Positions 34,609 through 43,926 of a stretch of 64,000 nt of DNA are shown here, one piece after another (position 1 is the first letter of the stretch; every line of letters begins with the position of its first letter). The notes under the pieces are model-generated. The model was not told the origin of the DNA and made no database searches. It saw only the letters and a program-made list of their open reading frames with translations. This DNA comes from Sinorhizobium sp. A49. GTDB taxonomy: Bacteria; Pseudomonadota; Alphaproteobacteria; Rhizobiales; Rhizobiaceae. Made by a program: the position numbers and the translations under genes. Where the stretch lies: the NCBI RefSeq assembly GCF_002002725.1, contig NZ_MUNW01000059.1:62001-126000 (forward strand). Reading direction: 5' to 3'.

Positions 34609-35931
34609 CTACCAACGGCGCTCAAAGCGACGTCGCAACAGAATGGCGCCAAGGTTCATGACGACGAGGAAGATGAGAAGAATGATGATCGCGCCGGATG
34701 TGCGCTCGACGAAGGCGCGTTCCGCCTCGTTGGCCCACATGTAGATCTGTACCGGCAGCGCTGTCGACGGCTCCATCGGCGAGCCGGGATAGTCGACGAC
34801 GAAGGCGACCATGCCGATCAGAAGGAGCGGCGCGGTTTCGCCAAGTGCATGGGCGAGGCCGATGATCGTGCCGGTCAGGATGCCCGGCATCGCCAGCGGC
34901 AGGACGTGGTGGAAGATGGTCTGCATCTTCGACGCACCGAGACCGAGTGCTGCCGAGCGGATCGACGGCGGCACCGCCTTCAAAGCCGCTCGGGTGGCGA
35001 TGATGATGGTCGGCAAGGTCATCAGCGTCAGCACCAGGCCGCCGACGAGCGCCGCCGAGCGCGGCATGCCGGCAAAGTTGATGAACACTGCCAGACCCAG
35101 GAGACCGTAGACGATCGACGGGACGGCGGCGAGATTGTTGATGTTGACTTCGATGAGATCGGTCAGCCGGTTCTTCGGTGCGAACTCTTCAAGATAGATC
35201 GAGGCGGCAACGCCGATCGGCAGTGCCAGCACCAGCACGATCAGCATCATGAACAACGAGCCGAGAGCGGCAACGCCCACACCTGCCGCTTCCGGACGGC
35301 TCGACGCACCGAAGGTGAAGATGCCGGTGTTGAAGCTCTTCTTCAGAACGCCGGCGCTCGCCATCTCGTTCATCCAGGTGACCTGCTGGTCCTTGACCTT
35401 GCGCTTGCTCTGGTCGACCGCCAGATCGATCTGCCCCTTGAAGGCGGAGTCGACATTGGCCTCTGCGAGCAACGTCACCGATACGGTCTTGCCGATGACC
35501 GAGGGGTCGGCGACGACGATGTCGCGCAACAGCGTGCGGGAGCTCGCAGACACCATGTCGGTCGCCTGCTTGACCAGCGGACGCTTGGTTGCGTCGATAC
35601 CGAGCTGCTTGATCAGCGCATCACGCACCAAGAGCGGATAGTTGGCGGTCATCAGCACCTTGCCGTCGGTTGCGCGTTCACCCTTGGGGTCGATGACCTT
35701 CTCGGTGAATTCGATCGGCAGCGTGATCGTCGTCTGCTGGAACGCGGTATAGCCGTTTGAAAACACAGTCCACAGCAGCAGGGCGAGGAAGAACAGGCCG
35801 AGGCTGATGGCGCTGATGCCATAGGCACGGAACCGACGCTCTGCCGCATAGCGGCGCTTGATGCCGATATCGCGCTTGGCGGATGCGGGACGGGTGGAGA
35901 TCCGGACGGCCGGGGAAGCGATGTCGGTCAT
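34609..35931 (-). CDS. pstA: Phosphate ABC transporter permease PstA
   Basis: This 440-residue permease forms the membrane channel with PstC. It is much longer than E. coli PstA (296) because a cytoplasmic N-terminus and a large periplasmic insertion (about 65-195) precede the core, a common form in rhizobia. The binding-protein-dependent permease loop is recognisable at [45 protein letters not shown] (about 335-380). Its ATG overlaps the pstC stop by four bases (ATGA), which indicates translational coupling. Confidence 0.95.
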   Translation of the reverse strand: MTDIASPAVRISTRPASAKRDIGIKRRYAAERRFRAYGISAISLGLFFLALLLWTVFSNGYTAFQQTTITLPIEFTEKVIDPKGERATDGKVLMTANYPLLVRDALIKQLGIDATKRPLVKQATDMVSASSRTLLRDIVVADPSVIGKTVSVTLLAEANVDSAFKGQIDLAVDQSKRKVKDQQVTWMNEMASAGVLKKSFNTGIFTFGASSRPEAAGVGVAALGSLFMMLIVLVLALPIGVAASIYLEEFAPKNRLTDLIEVNINNLAAVPSIVYGLLGLAVFINFAGMPRSAALVGGLVLTLMTLPTIIIATRAALKAVPPSIRSAALGLGASKMQTIFHHVLPLAMPGILTGTIIGLAHALGETAPLLLIGMVAFVVDYPGSPMEPSTALPVQIYMWANEAERAFVERTSGAIIILLIFLVVMNLGAILLRRRFERRW

Positions 35932-37412
35932 TCGTACTGTTCCCGATATTTGCGCACGATGTAGAGCGCATAAATGTTGAGGCCGAGCGTGATGACGAAG
36001 AGCGTGATGCCGAGCGCAAACGCGACCAGCGTCTGCGGCGAGGTGAACTCAAGGTCGCCCGTCAGCTGGTTGACGATCTTGACCGTCACCGTCGTCATCG
36101 GCTCGAAGGGATTGATCTGCATGCGGGCGGCGACACCGGCGGCCAACACCACGATCATGGTTTCGCCGACGGCACGCGAGGCGGTCAACAACAGCGCGCC
36201 GACGATGCCGGGCAGAGCGGCTGGAAGGATGACCTTCTTGACCGTCTCGGAGCGGGTGGCACCGAGGCCGAGCGAGCCGTCACGCAGCGCCCGCGGCACC
36301 TGGGTGATGATGTCGTCCGACAGCGAGGACACGAACGGGATCAGCATGATGCCCATGACGATGCCGGCGGTGAGTACGCTCTGTGCTTGGATGAAATTCT
36401 GATAGTTGCCGGTTACGAGACCGTTCAGCTGGGCGGAAATATCGCGCAGGAACGGACCGACGGTCACGAGTGCGAAGAAACCGTAGACGATGGTCGGGAT
36501 GCCGGCCAGCACTTCCAAGAGCGGCTTTGCCGTCGAACGCAGGCGCGGGCTTGCATATTCCGCCATGTAGATGGCGGCAAACAGGCCGATCGGCACCGCA
36601 AAGAGCATGGCGACGAAGGCGATGTAGAGCGTGCCGGCGAGAAGCGGGATCAGGCCGAACTGGCCGGAAGAGCCCCCGCTGCCGGCAGCCGCAAATCGTG
36701 GGTCCCAGACCGTGCCGAAGAAGAACTCGAAGGGCGAGACCATGGTGAAGAAGCGACCGGCTTCCGACAGCATCGAGGCGATGATGCCAACCGTCGTCAA
36801 GATGGCGATCGAGGAAGCGACGATCAGTGCGCCGAGCATGACGCGCTCGACCTGATTGCGGGCGCGGAAGCGGGTGGCGATGTTGCGGATGGCATAGAAG
36901 CCGCCGGCAACGGCGATCAGGAGCACGACGGCGCTCATCAGCCAGCGATTGGTGACGGTCATCGCGTTGAAATGCTGGGCGGCGGCGATCATGTAGGGCT
37001 CGCCCTCACCGGCAAGGGCCACGCCCTTGGCAGCCAGCGTGGAGCGAAGATTGGCCGAGCCGCTTTCAAGCGCCTGGACTTCTTCGGCCGTCAGCCGCTT
37101 CAGGCCGCCGGCGACAGACTTGACCTGGCCAAGCGCCAGCTCGACGGTGGCGCCGCCCTGGGTCTGAACCGTCTCGGGCAAGATCGCCCGGGTGCTGGCG
37201 TCGATGTACATGGGCGCGGCGACGAGCCAGGCGCCGAGCACGAGCGCCGCCGGAAGGATCGCCCAGATGGCGACATAACTGCCATGATAGCCGGGCAAGG
37301 AATGCAGATTGGAGAGCTTGCCGCCAGCCTGCGCGAAGGAGCGCGCACGGCCTGCAAAATAAGAAATAAAACCAATGATAACAATGAGCAAAAGAAGAAA
37401 TGAAGTACTCAT
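35928..37412 (-). CDS. pstC: Phosphate ABC transporter permease PstC
   Basis: This 494-residue permease pairs with PstA. It has an extended N-terminus with extra membrane segments and the permease signature LGLGATRSETVKKVILPAALPGIVGALLLTASRAVGETMIV in the C-terminal third. ATG 37412 has GGAG 8 nt upstream; the in-frame GTG two codons earlier lies too close to it. The frame is intact here; the reference S. meliloti strain 1021 is known to carry a frameshift in pstC that alters its phosphate response. Confidence 0.95.
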   Translation of the reverse strand: MSTSFLLLLIVIIGFISYFAGRARSFAQAGGKLSNLHSLPGYHGSYVAIWAILPAALVLGAWLVAAPMYIDASTRAILPETVQTQGGATVELALGQVKSVAGGLKRLTAEEVQALESGSANLRSTLAAKGVALAGEGEPYMIAAAQHFNAMTVTNRWLMSAVVLLIAVAGGFYAIRNIATRFRARNQVERVMLGALIVASSIAILTTVGIIASMLSEAGRFFTMVSPFEFFFGTVWDPRFAAAGSGGSSGQFGLIPLLAGTLYIAFVAMLFAVPIGLFAAIYMAEYASPRLRSTAKPLLEVLAGIPTIVYGFFALVTVGPFLRDISAQLNGLVTGNYQNFIQAQSVLTAGIVMGIMLIPFVSSLSDDIITQVPRALRDGSLGLGATRSETVKKVILPAALPGIVGALLLTASRAVGETMIVVLAAGVAARMQINPFEPMTTVTVKIVNQLTGDLEFTSPQTLVAFALGITLFVITLGLNIYALYIVRKYREQYE

Positions 37413-37469
37413 CGGCACGTCTCCGCGGCGTGACGCTCAAGGCGCTGCCGGCAGTTCGGATTAGGGCAT

Positions 37470-37497
37470 GCCCCGGCGCGATATCCCGCGCCGGGGC
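37470..37497 (-). terminator. Strong hairpin between pstS and pstC
   Basis: An 11-bp perfect stem (GCCCCGGCGCG / CGCGCCGGGGC) with a 6-nt loop lies 9 bp after the pstS stop and 57 bp before pstC. It has no T tract. It most likely attenuates read-through or shields pstS mRNA so the binding protein is made in excess. Confidence 0.65.
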
Positions 37498-37506
37498 TTG
37501 TCAGTA

Positions 37507-38541
37507 TCAGAGCATGTTGCCGGCTGCGAAAGCCTTGCGGATTTCTTCGCGCTCGGCGTCCGGAGCGGCAACGAGGCCGTATTCGGCAAGCGGGCTTTCC
37601 GGGCCGACCATCTGATCGTCGAGGAAGAACTCAACATATTCCTTGAGACCCGGGATAACGCCGAGGTGCGCCTTCTTGACGTAGAAGTACAGCGGGCGCG
37701 AAACCGGATATTCGCCGGAAGCGATCGTTTCGGTCGACGGAACGATACCGTTGACGGTGGCGACCTTCAGCTTGTCAGCGTTGTTTTCATAGAAGGACAG
37801 GCCGAAGACGCCGATGCCGCTCTTGTTGGCGGCGATACGCGCCAGCGTTTCGGTGTAGTCGCCGTCGATGTCGACAGCCAGGCCGTCCTTGCGGACTGCA
37901 ACGCACTTGCTGTGCTGCTGCTTTTCATCGGCAACGGCAGCCTTGATGACGTCGACAGCGCCGGCTTCCTTGCAGCCTGCAGCGAGGATCTTCTCTTCGA
38001 AGACTTCGCGTGTGCCGTGCTTTTCGCCGGGGATGTAAGCGGCGATATCGGCATCCGGCAGAGCCGAGTTGACTTCAGACCACTTCTTGTAGGGGTTGGC
38101 GACGAGCTTGCCGTCGACGACGACTTCAGCGGCCAGACCCTTGTAGAGATCGACAGGCTTCAGGGCGAGGTCGGCATTGCCGGCATCGGTTGCAAAGACG
38201 ATACCGTCGTAACCGATCCGGATTTCCTGGATTTCGGTGACGCCGGCGGCCTTGCAGGCCTCGACTTCGCTGTCCTTGATCTTGCGCGAGGAGTTGGCGA
38301 TGTCGATGGTGTCAGGGCCGACGCCCTTGCAGAATTCCTTCAGACCGGCCGAGGAGCCGCCGGATTCGACGACCGGGGTCTTGAAGTCCGGGAAGGTTTC
38401 GCCGAACGTCTCGGCGACGATCTTTGCGTAGGGAAGAACCGTCGAGGAGCCGGCGACCTGAACCTGATCGCGCGCGACAGCCACGCCAGCGAACGCGGCG
38501 GATGCGACGAGCGCCGCGACAGTGAGTTTAAGAGCTTTCAT
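37507..38541 (-). CDS. pstS: Phosphate-binding periplasmic protein PstS
   Basis: This 344-residue protein has a signal peptide (1-23, ending VAVA) and binds phosphate for the PstCAB importer. The phosphate-binding motifs are AGSSTVLPY (about 29-37), ESGGSSAGLKEF (about 58-69) and the serine/arginine-containing IANSSRKIKDSE and PGEKHGTREVFEE segments. GGAGAAC precedes ATG 38541; the upstream frame is unsupported. A Pho-box array stands 101 bp upstream. Confidence 0.96.
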   Translation of the reverse strand: MKALKLTVAALVASAAFAGVAVARDQVQVAGSSTVLPYAKIVAETFGETFPDFKTPVVESGGSSAGLKEFCKGVGPDTIDIANSSRKIKDSEVEACKAAGVTEIQEIRIGYDGIVFATDAGNADLALKPVDLYKGLAAEVVVDGKLVANPYKKWSEVNSALPDADIAAYIPGEKHGTREVFEEKILAAGCKEAGAVDVIKAAVADEKQQHSKCVAVRKDGLAVDIDGDYTETLARIAANKSGIGVFGLSFYENNADKLKVATVNGIVPSTETIASGEYPVSRPLYFYVKKAHLGVIPGLKEYVEFFLDDQMVGPESPLAEYGLVAAPDAEREEIRKAFAAGNML

Positions 38542-38641
38542 AAAAGTTCTCCCGGAATGGGCTTGTGTTGAGTGCGCCAAGCGTTGCAGCGCTCTTCGCC
38601 GTCTGATCGGCTGCCCCTAACTAGCCGCCGATAGCCACACC

Positions 38642-38685
38642 TTTTATGTCAGTTTCGCGAAACATTTATGACAGCTCATGTCATT
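38642..38685 (-). promoter_or_regulatory. Pho box array upstream of pstS
   Basis: Read on the pstS strand, four 11-bp units lie in register: AATGACATGAG, CTGTCATAAAT, a degenerate GTTTCGCGAAA and CTGACATAAAA. Units two and four match the PhoB half-site CTGTCAT/CTGACAT well. This is the expected PhoB activation site for pstSCAB-phoU-phoB. Confidence 0.8.
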
Positions 38686-38735
38686 GAAAATCATAATGAA
38701 AAATGAACGGTGTGACTTTATCCAGCGCCAATATG

Positions 38736-39998
38736 TCAAAAACGCACGGTAAACACCGTGCCCTTGCCCAGCTCCGAGTGGATCAGGAGCCGCGCGCGAT
38801 GGCGGGTCAGGATGTGCTTGACGATCGCAAGGCCGAGACCGGTGCCCTTTTTCGAGCGGCTCGCCTCGACATTGACGCGGTAGAACCGCTCGGTGATGCG
38901 CGGCACATGTTCGGCGGGAATGCCGGGACCGTAGTCTCTAACCACGACTTCAGCCTGCCCACCCTCGCCGCCGGAAAGCGCGACATCGACCTTCTTGCCT
39001 TCCTGGCCGTATTTGCAGGCGTTCTCGATGAGGTTCTCGAACACCTCGGTCAGCTCGTCGCGGTCCCCCTGAACGACAACGGGGTTATCCGGCATCGTCA
39101 GCGTGATCGTCAGGTCGAGATCGCTCGCAAGCGGCGCAAGACTGTCGCGGACATGGCCGAGCAGCGGGCGCAGGTCGATCGTATCGTCAGGTGCGATATG
39201 GGATTTCAGCTCCAGCCGCGACAAGGACAGGAGGTCGTCGACAAGCCGGCTCATGCGTGTCGCCTGCTCGTGCATGATGCCGAAGAACTTTTCCTGCGCC
39301 TTCATGTCGTTGCGCGCCGGGCCTTGCATCGTTTCGATGAAGCCGCGCAGCGATGCCAGCGGCGTGCGCAGCTCGTGGCTGGCATTCGCAACGAAGTCCG
39401 AGCGCATGCGATCGATGCGGCGGGCCTGCGAGATGTCGCGATAGGTGAGCAGGAAGACCCGGCTCCACGGACCGTCGCCGCCAATTTCGGCGGGCGCCAC
39501 ACGAACCACATAAACAGCATCGGACGGCAGGCGCTCGGTGTGTTCGATCTGGTTGATCTTGCCGGTCGCGATCGTCTCGCGAACCATATCGAGAATGCCG
39601 GGCGAACGGACGCGGGCTGCGAGATAGCTGTTGGGCGGAATGGTGCCGAAAGCCTTTTCGGCCGCGATATTCTGGAAGACGACGGTTTCATCGACCGCCA
39701 CGACCAAGACCGGCATATCGAGCGCATTCAAGGCCGGGATCAGTGCATCGCTGGCCGCACCCGCGACTGCCGTCACCTTCGCCGCCTTCGGTAGCGCCGA
39801 AGGCGTGCTGCGGGTGAGCAGAGCCGCTGCAAGCACGATCCAGAACGGCAGCACGACGAGGAAATGAATGCCGGCGACGGTTGCAAGGACTGCCAGCAGC
39901 GCCGTCAGGCCGAGCAGCCAGCGCTCTGCCTTCAATCGCGGTACGAGCGTCCGCCAGAACGCCTTGGAACCGTCCAGCACCATATCCTCATGAATCAC
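38736..39998 (-). CDS. phoR: Phosphate regulon sensor histidine kinase PhoR
   Basis: This 420-residue kinase phosphorylates PhoB when phosphate is low. It has two membrane segments near the N-terminus (about 28-62), a PAS-like domain (about 90-190), the HisKA box with H208 in NASHELRTPLASLRGF, and the ATPase domain with N-box ENLIENACKYG, G1 DYGPGIP and G2 KGTGLGLAIVKHIL. GTG 39998 is chosen because GGGAGGAAAA lies 8 nt upstream; ATG 39983 has poorer spacing. It precedes pstS by 194 bp on the same strand. Confidence 0.95.
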   Translation of the reverse strand: MIHEDMVLDGSKAFWRTLVPRLKAERWLLGLTALLAVLATVAGIHFLVVLPFWIVLAAALLTRSTPSALPKAAKVTAVAGAASDALIPALNALDMPVLVVAVDETVVFQNIAAEKAFGTIPPNSYLAARVRSPGILDMVRETIATGKINQIEHTERLPSDAVYVVRVAPAEIGGDGPWSRVFLLTYRDISQARRIDRMRSDFVANASHELRTPLASLRGFIETMQGPARNDMKAQEKFFGIMHEQATRMSRLVDDLLSLSRLELKSHIAPDDTIDLRPLLGHVRDSLAPLASDLDLTITLTMPDNPVVVQGDRDELTEVFENLIENACKYGQEGKKVDVALSGGEGGQAEVVVRDYGPGIPAEHVPRITERFYRVNVEASRSKKGTGLGLAIVKHILTRHRARLLIHSELGKGTVFTVRF

Positions 39999-40129
39999 TT
40001 TGTTTTCCTCCCGGCCTCAAATGGTCGAGAGATAGCGACGCTTCATGACATGATTTTCACGACGCGCTTGAATCCGCAATGCAATTGTGGCCTCCTCACA
40101 GGAAATCGCTCGGGCTGGAGGAAGATCAT

Positions 40130-41026
40130 ATGGCGTCAACGCAGGCGGCAACGAAGGCCGAAAGCCGGGCGGTGGAACTCGATATCGGCGGCAAGAAGCG
40201 GCTCTTCGACGTCGACAACCCGGAATTGCCGAAGTGGATCGACGAGGCGGCCTTTGCCTCGGACGACTACCCTTACAAGAAAAAGCTCGACGAGGAAGAA
40301 TACTCAAAGACGCTGGAAAAGCTGCAGATTGAGCTGGTCAAGCTGCAGCTCTGGCAGCAGGCGACCGGCAAGCGCATCATCGCCCTGTTCGAGGGCCGGG
40401 ACGCGGCCGGCAAGGGCGGCGCCATTCATGCCACCAGCAGTAACCTCAATCCCCGCTGGGCCCGCGTGGTCGCCTTGACGAAGCCGACCGAGACCGAGCG
40501 TGGGCAATGGTACTTTCAGCGCTACATCGCGACCATGCCGACAGCGGGCGAGCTCGTGCTCTACGACCGCTCCTGGTACAACCGCGCCGGCGTCGAGCCG
40601 GTCATGGGCTTCTGCACGCCCGAGCAGCACGAACAATTCCTGAAACAGGTGCCGCGCTTCGAAAAGATGATCGTGCACGAAGGCATCCAGTTCTTTAAAT
40701 TCTGGATCAGTATCGGCCGCGAGATGCAACTCAAGCGCTTTCACGACCGCCGCCACGATCCGTTGAAGGTCTGGAAGCTGTCGCCGATGGATATCGCCGC
40801 ACTCAACAAATGGGACGACTACACCGAGAAGCGCGACCAGATGCTCAAGGCGACCCACACGGACCATGCGCCATGGACAATCGTGCGGGGCAACGACAAA
40901 CGACGCGAACGTATCAATCTCATTCGCCACATGCTTTCCAAGCTCGACTACGAGGGCAAAGACGTGGACGCGATCGGCGAGATAGACGACAAGATCGTCG
41001 GATCAGGCCCCGGCTTCCTCAAATAG
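40130..41026 (+). CDS. ppk2: Polyphosphate kinase 2
   Basis: This 298-residue PPK2-family enzyme transfers phosphate between polyphosphate and nucleoside diphosphates. The Walker A loop is [10 protein letters not shown] (88-97), Walker B YDRSWYNR (145-152), and the lid region contains [22 protein letters not shown] and [14 protein letters not shown]. The single-domain form points to class I (NDP phosphorylation), though the class cannot be fixed by sight. GGAGGAAG precedes ATG 40130. It is divergent from phoR and fits the local phosphate theme. Confidence 0.95.
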   Translation: MASTQAATKAESRAVELDIGGKKRLFDVDNPELPKWIDEAAFASDDYPYKKKLDEEEYSKTLEKLQIELVKLQLWQQATGKRIIALFEGRDAAGKGGAIHATSSNLNPRWARVVALTKPTETERGQWYFQRYIATMPTAGELVLYDRSWYNRAGVEPVMGFCTPEQHEQFLKQVPRFEKMIVHEGIQFFKFWISIGREMQLKRFHDRRHDPLKVWKLSPMDIAALNKWDDYTEKRDQMLKATHTDHAPWTIVRGNDKRRERINLIRHMLSKLDYEGKDVDAIGEIDDKIVGSGPGFLK

Positions 41027-41029
41027 CCG

Positions 41030-41049
41030 AAGCCGGCGAGCCGGCTTTT
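41030..41049 (+). terminator. Rho-independent terminator of ppk2
   Basis: AAGCCGGC and GCCGGCTT pair around GA and are followed by TTCGC, four bases past the ppk2 stop. Confidence 0.75.
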
Positions 41050-41058
41050 CGCGCAAGC

Positions 41059-42234
41059 TTATTGGCCCGGCAGGACGCGGATGGCGTAAAGGTTCAAGCC
41101 CTTGCCGCCACCGCTGATGTCGCTGTTGATGACGATCTGCCCGGCAGCACTTGGCGCAAGGCTTCGGTCGAACGTCACCTTGAACAGCATGTCGACCCGC
41201 TCATCATGCAGAGTGAAACGGTGTCGGCCGCACTCGCCGAGCGAAGAGAAATTACACTTCACCGCGAACTCCGTCGACTTTCCGGGCGTGGCCTGTACCG
41301 TCAGCGCCAGCGTCGACGTCTTGCCCGAAAGTTCGGCCAGGATCGCCGCCGGAATTTCAATGGTCACGTCGCCGTCCGCATTGGCATCGCCTGAGGTCAG
41401 CAGGATGCGCTGGCCGCCATCGTCATTGACAGGCTCGACAGTCGCCTGTGGGCCGGGCGTGATCGCCCCTGTCTTGCCGGGCGTGTACACCTCGACCCAA
41501 TCGCCGGTGAAGCCTTCCTGAGCGCCGAGCGTCGGCAGACCGGCAGCCCCGTCGAAATCCTGTGACGCCACCGTTGCCGGCGGATTGGCGACATTGGTAT
41601 CGCGCGCAGCCGGTGACTGCAGCAGATTGTTGGTCTCGACCCACCAGACGGCGGCGACGACCGCAGCCAACAGCGTCGCGACGACCATGGAAAGCGACAG
41701 CAGGCGCCCGCGTTTGCGGCGACGCTTGCGGCCGTCCGTTGCGCGCAGTTCCGGCGCGACCGCGCTCCTGCCTTCATTCGGCTGCCTGGCCGCAACCTCG
41801 CCGGCCGCGGCCGTCGAAACAACAGGACCGTCGCGGTCGGCACGAAGGCCACCAAGTCCACCGTCATTCTGTCCGTCGCGCGGCGCCTGGCCGGCAAAAG
41901 CCGGCTCACGGCGGCCGCTCGCGGGCGCAGACGGTTGCGGCTCGGACCTTGCCGATGCCGCAGCGCGCGGTGCGACAGCATCGTCGAGGCTGACAGACGG
42001 GGCCGGCGCCGGGCGCGCCTTTAGCGCCGCGCGCTCCTCAGTCTCGATCGCGTGGATGACCGCTTCCAGCCGATGCCGCTGCTGGGCGACGACGTTCTGA
42101 TCCTCGATCCCCTGCTTCTGTAGCCCGGCTTCGAGCGCCTGGCGTGCGGATTGATAGATGCGCGCCCGCGTCTCGGCGTTGGTCCTGTCGGAGCGCTCCA
42201 GCGCATTTCGGATTGCAGTCTCGAGTCCGCTCAC
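41059..42234 (-). CDS. Conserved single-pass membrane protein of unknown function
   Basis: I do not recognise this 391-residue protein. Residues 1-80 form a charged helical region (SGLETAIRNALERSDRTNAETRARIYQSARQALE), likely a coiled coil. A Pro/Ala-rich linker runs to about 165, a basic KRRRKRGRL cluster stops at one membrane helix (about 176-197), and the rest is a periplasmic beta-rich domain ending NLYAIRVLPGQ with two cysteines. The N-terminal helix resembles families found next to PPK2 in rhizobia. GTG 42234 has AAGGA 8 nt upstream; an upstream GTG is possible. A RIME-like repeat lies just before it. Confidence 0.75.
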   Translation of the reverse strand: MSGLETAIRNALERSDRTNAETRARIYQSARQALEAGLQKQGIEDQNVVAQQRHRLEAVIHAIETEERAALKARPAPAPSVSLDDAVAPRAAASARSEPQPSAPASGRREPAFAGQAPRDGQNDGGLGGLRADRDGPVVSTAAAGEVAARQPNEGRSAVAPELRATDGRKRRRKRGRLLSLSMVVATLLAAVVAAVWWVETNNLLQSPAARDTNVANPPATVASQDFDGAAGLPTLGAQEGFTGDWVEVYTPGKTGAITPGPQATVEPVNDDGGQRILLTSGDANADGDVTIEIPAAILAELSGKTSTLALTVQATPGKSTEFAVKCNFSSLGECGRHRFTLHDERVDMLFKVTFDRSLAPSAAGQIVINSDISGGGKGLNLYAIRVLPGQ

Positions 42235-42260
42235 GTCAAATCCTTCTGTGCACACCGGGC

Positions 42261-42369
42261 CTTACGGCGCCACGCGTCCATCAAGGCGCGCAAAGGACGC
42301 TGCAAAGCCGTCAATCCGCCGCATGATTTTATCCTCAAATCGGATCCGATCTAAGGGATTCTGCAGCAG
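42261..42369. repeat. RIME-like intergenic palindromic element, copy 2
   Basis: This 109-bp element is the same length and orientation as copy 1 (1096-1204) and is co-linear with it from CTTAC to CAG. Its palindromic core, CTCAAATCGGATCCGATCTAAG read with one break, is more symmetrical than that of copy 1. Confidence 0.72.
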
Positions 42370-42604
42370 CCCCCGCCGACGCTCGTCACCTGACCCGCGC
42401 CGTTCATTCATCATCCGCACGCCCTATCGGCTAATTCCGGATGCACGCCGTTGGTTTTGTTAACAATTGCGTAACCGCTGCTTTCAAAATCCGCAAGTCC
42501 GACGCGTGGGCGACCCCGGCAACGTCGGGGAAAACTGCCCGCGCACCTTCGCACCGCCATGAAAATCCGCATCTTTGCAAGCGAGCAACTTGCTGCTATC
42601 TATT

Positions 42605-42626
42605 TTGACGTTTACGCAAACGTCAA
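42605..42626. promoter_or_regulatory. Palindromic operator upstream of nitronate monooxygenase
   Basis: All 22 bp are identical to the site before the fadE operon (7318-7339): half-sites TTGACGTTT and AAACGTCAA with an ACGC centre. It lies 24 bp before the monooxygenase ATG. Confidence 0.75.
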
Positions 42627-42649
42627 AAAATTACGGGATGGAGAACTCG

Positions 42650-43660
42650 ATGTCGCTGCCGCCAATTCTTTCCGGAACGACGAGACTGCCGGTTGTCGGC
42701 GCGCCTTTGTTCATCATCTCGCATCCCAAGCTGACGATCGCGCAGTGCAAGGCAGGCGTGGTCGGATCGTTTCCGGCATTGAACGCCCGCCCGCAATCGC
42801 AGCTCGACGAGTGGCTTGCCGAAATCACCGAGACGCTCGCCGACCACGACGCTCGGAACCCCGGCCGCAAGGCTGCGCCCTTTGCCGTCAACCAGATCGT
42901 CCACAAATCCAACACCCGCCTCGAGCAGGATCTGATGCTCTGCATCAAGTACAAGGTGCCGGTGGTCATATCTTCGCTCGGCGCCGTGCCCGAGGTCAAC
43001 GCCGCCATTCATTCCTATGGCGGCATCGTGCTGCATGACGTGATCAACAACCGCCATGCCAATTCGGCGATCCGCAAGGGCGCCGACGGGTTGATCGCCG
43101 TTGCCGCCGGTGCCGGCGGCCATGCCGGTACGCTTTCCCCGTTTGCCCTCGTCCAGGAGATCCGCTCCTGGTTCGACGGCCCGCTGCTTTTGTCCGGCGC
43201 GATCGCCAACGGCGGTGCCATCCTCGCCGCCCAGGCCATGGGTGCCGACATGGCCTATATCGGCTCACCCTTCATCGCCACGGAAGAGGCGCGCGCCAGC
43301 GACGCCTACAAGCAGATGATCGTCGACAGCAATGCCGCCGACATCGTCTATTCCAACTACTTCACCGGTATTCACGGCAATTACCTGAAGCCGTCGATCA
43401 TGGCGGCCGGCATGGACCCGGAGAGCCTGCCGGAAGCCTATCCGTCGAAGATGGACTTTGCGCAAGCCACCGAGGGCGCCAAGGCCTGGAAGGACATCTG
43501 GGGCTGCGGCCAGGGCATCGGCGCCGTGCGCGAGATCACCTCGGTCGCACACATGGTCGATCGCTGGGAGCGCGAATACGACGCCGCGCGCGCCCGTCTC
43601 GGGCTGGATGCCGCCCCCACGATCGCCACCAACAAGGAATTTTCAAGTTCTCGAAACTGA
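42650..43660 (+). CDS. Nitronate monooxygenase (2-nitropropane dioxygenase-like)
   Basis: This 336-residue FMN enzyme of the NMO/NPD family oxidises alkyl nitronates such as propionate 3-nitronate, a toxic plant and fungal metabolite. The TIM-barrel features are GAPLFIISHPKLTIAQCKAGVVGSFPALNARP (17-48), the FMN phosphate-binding AAGAGGHAG with catalytic H158, and MGADMAYIGSPFIATEEA. GGAG lies 7 nt before ATG 42650. Earlier in-frame codons would reach back into the operator and are unlikely starts. The family also includes enoyl-reductase-like FabK enzymes, so the exact substrate is uncertain. Confidence 0.88.
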   Translation: MSLPPILSGTTRLPVVGAPLFIISHPKLTIAQCKAGVVGSFPALNARPQSQLDEWLAEITETLADHDARNPGRKAAPFAVNQIVHKSNTRLEQDLMLCIKYKVPVVISSLGAVPEVNAAIHSYGGIVLHDVINNRHANSAIRKGADGLIAVAAGAGGHAGTLSPFALVQEIRSWFDGPLLLSGAIANGGAILAAQAMGADMAYIGSPFIATEEARASDAYKQMIVDSNAADIVYSNYFTGIHGNYLKPSIMAAGMDPESLPEAYPSKMDFAQATEGAKAWKDIWGCGQGIGAVREITSVAHMVDRWEREYDAARARLGLDAAPTIATNKEFSSSRN

Positions 43661-43738
43661 TGGCTTGAAATCTTGGCGCTTTGCGTTTATCAGCGCCTCA
43701 CACTTCGTTCCGCGGTCTTTTCGCGGAACCGCCTCAGG

Positions 43739-43814
43739 GCCGCTTTAGCTCAGTTGGTAGAGCACATCATTCGTAATGATGGGGTCAGCAGTTCGAGTCT
43801 GCTAAGCGGCACCA
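43739..43814 (+). tRNA. tRNA-Thr (anticodon CGT)
   Basis: The cloverleaf is complete. Acceptor GCCGCTT pairs with AAGCGGC, the D-arm is AGCTCAGTTGGTAGAGC, the anticodon loop TTCGTAA gives anticodon CGT, and the T-arm has AGTTCGAGTCT. A CCA end is encoded after discriminator A. Confidence 0.95.
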
Positions 43815-43926
43815 TTTTCCTTCAGAGAAATGAGCACTGTAGCGGGATGAAAGTCTGAAGCTGGCCAAGGGCCAGCTCGCCTTGCCGCACGCGGCGGGCA
43901 GAGGTCCATTTCAAGGAAGCCGATCG

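Larger units (their letters stand above)
42235..42649. other. Divergent unknown membrane protein / NMO intergenic region
   Basis: Of these 415 bp, the part near the minus-strand gene is the RIME-like copy 2. The middle has no recognised feature, and the part near the nitronate monooxygenase holds the 22-bp operator. Confidence 0.7.

Noticed and set aside
40012-40129. Possible Pho box between phoR and ppk2
   Set aside because: TGACAT occurs, but the second unit is offset by 9 bp and poorly matched, so it does not fit the 11-bp register.
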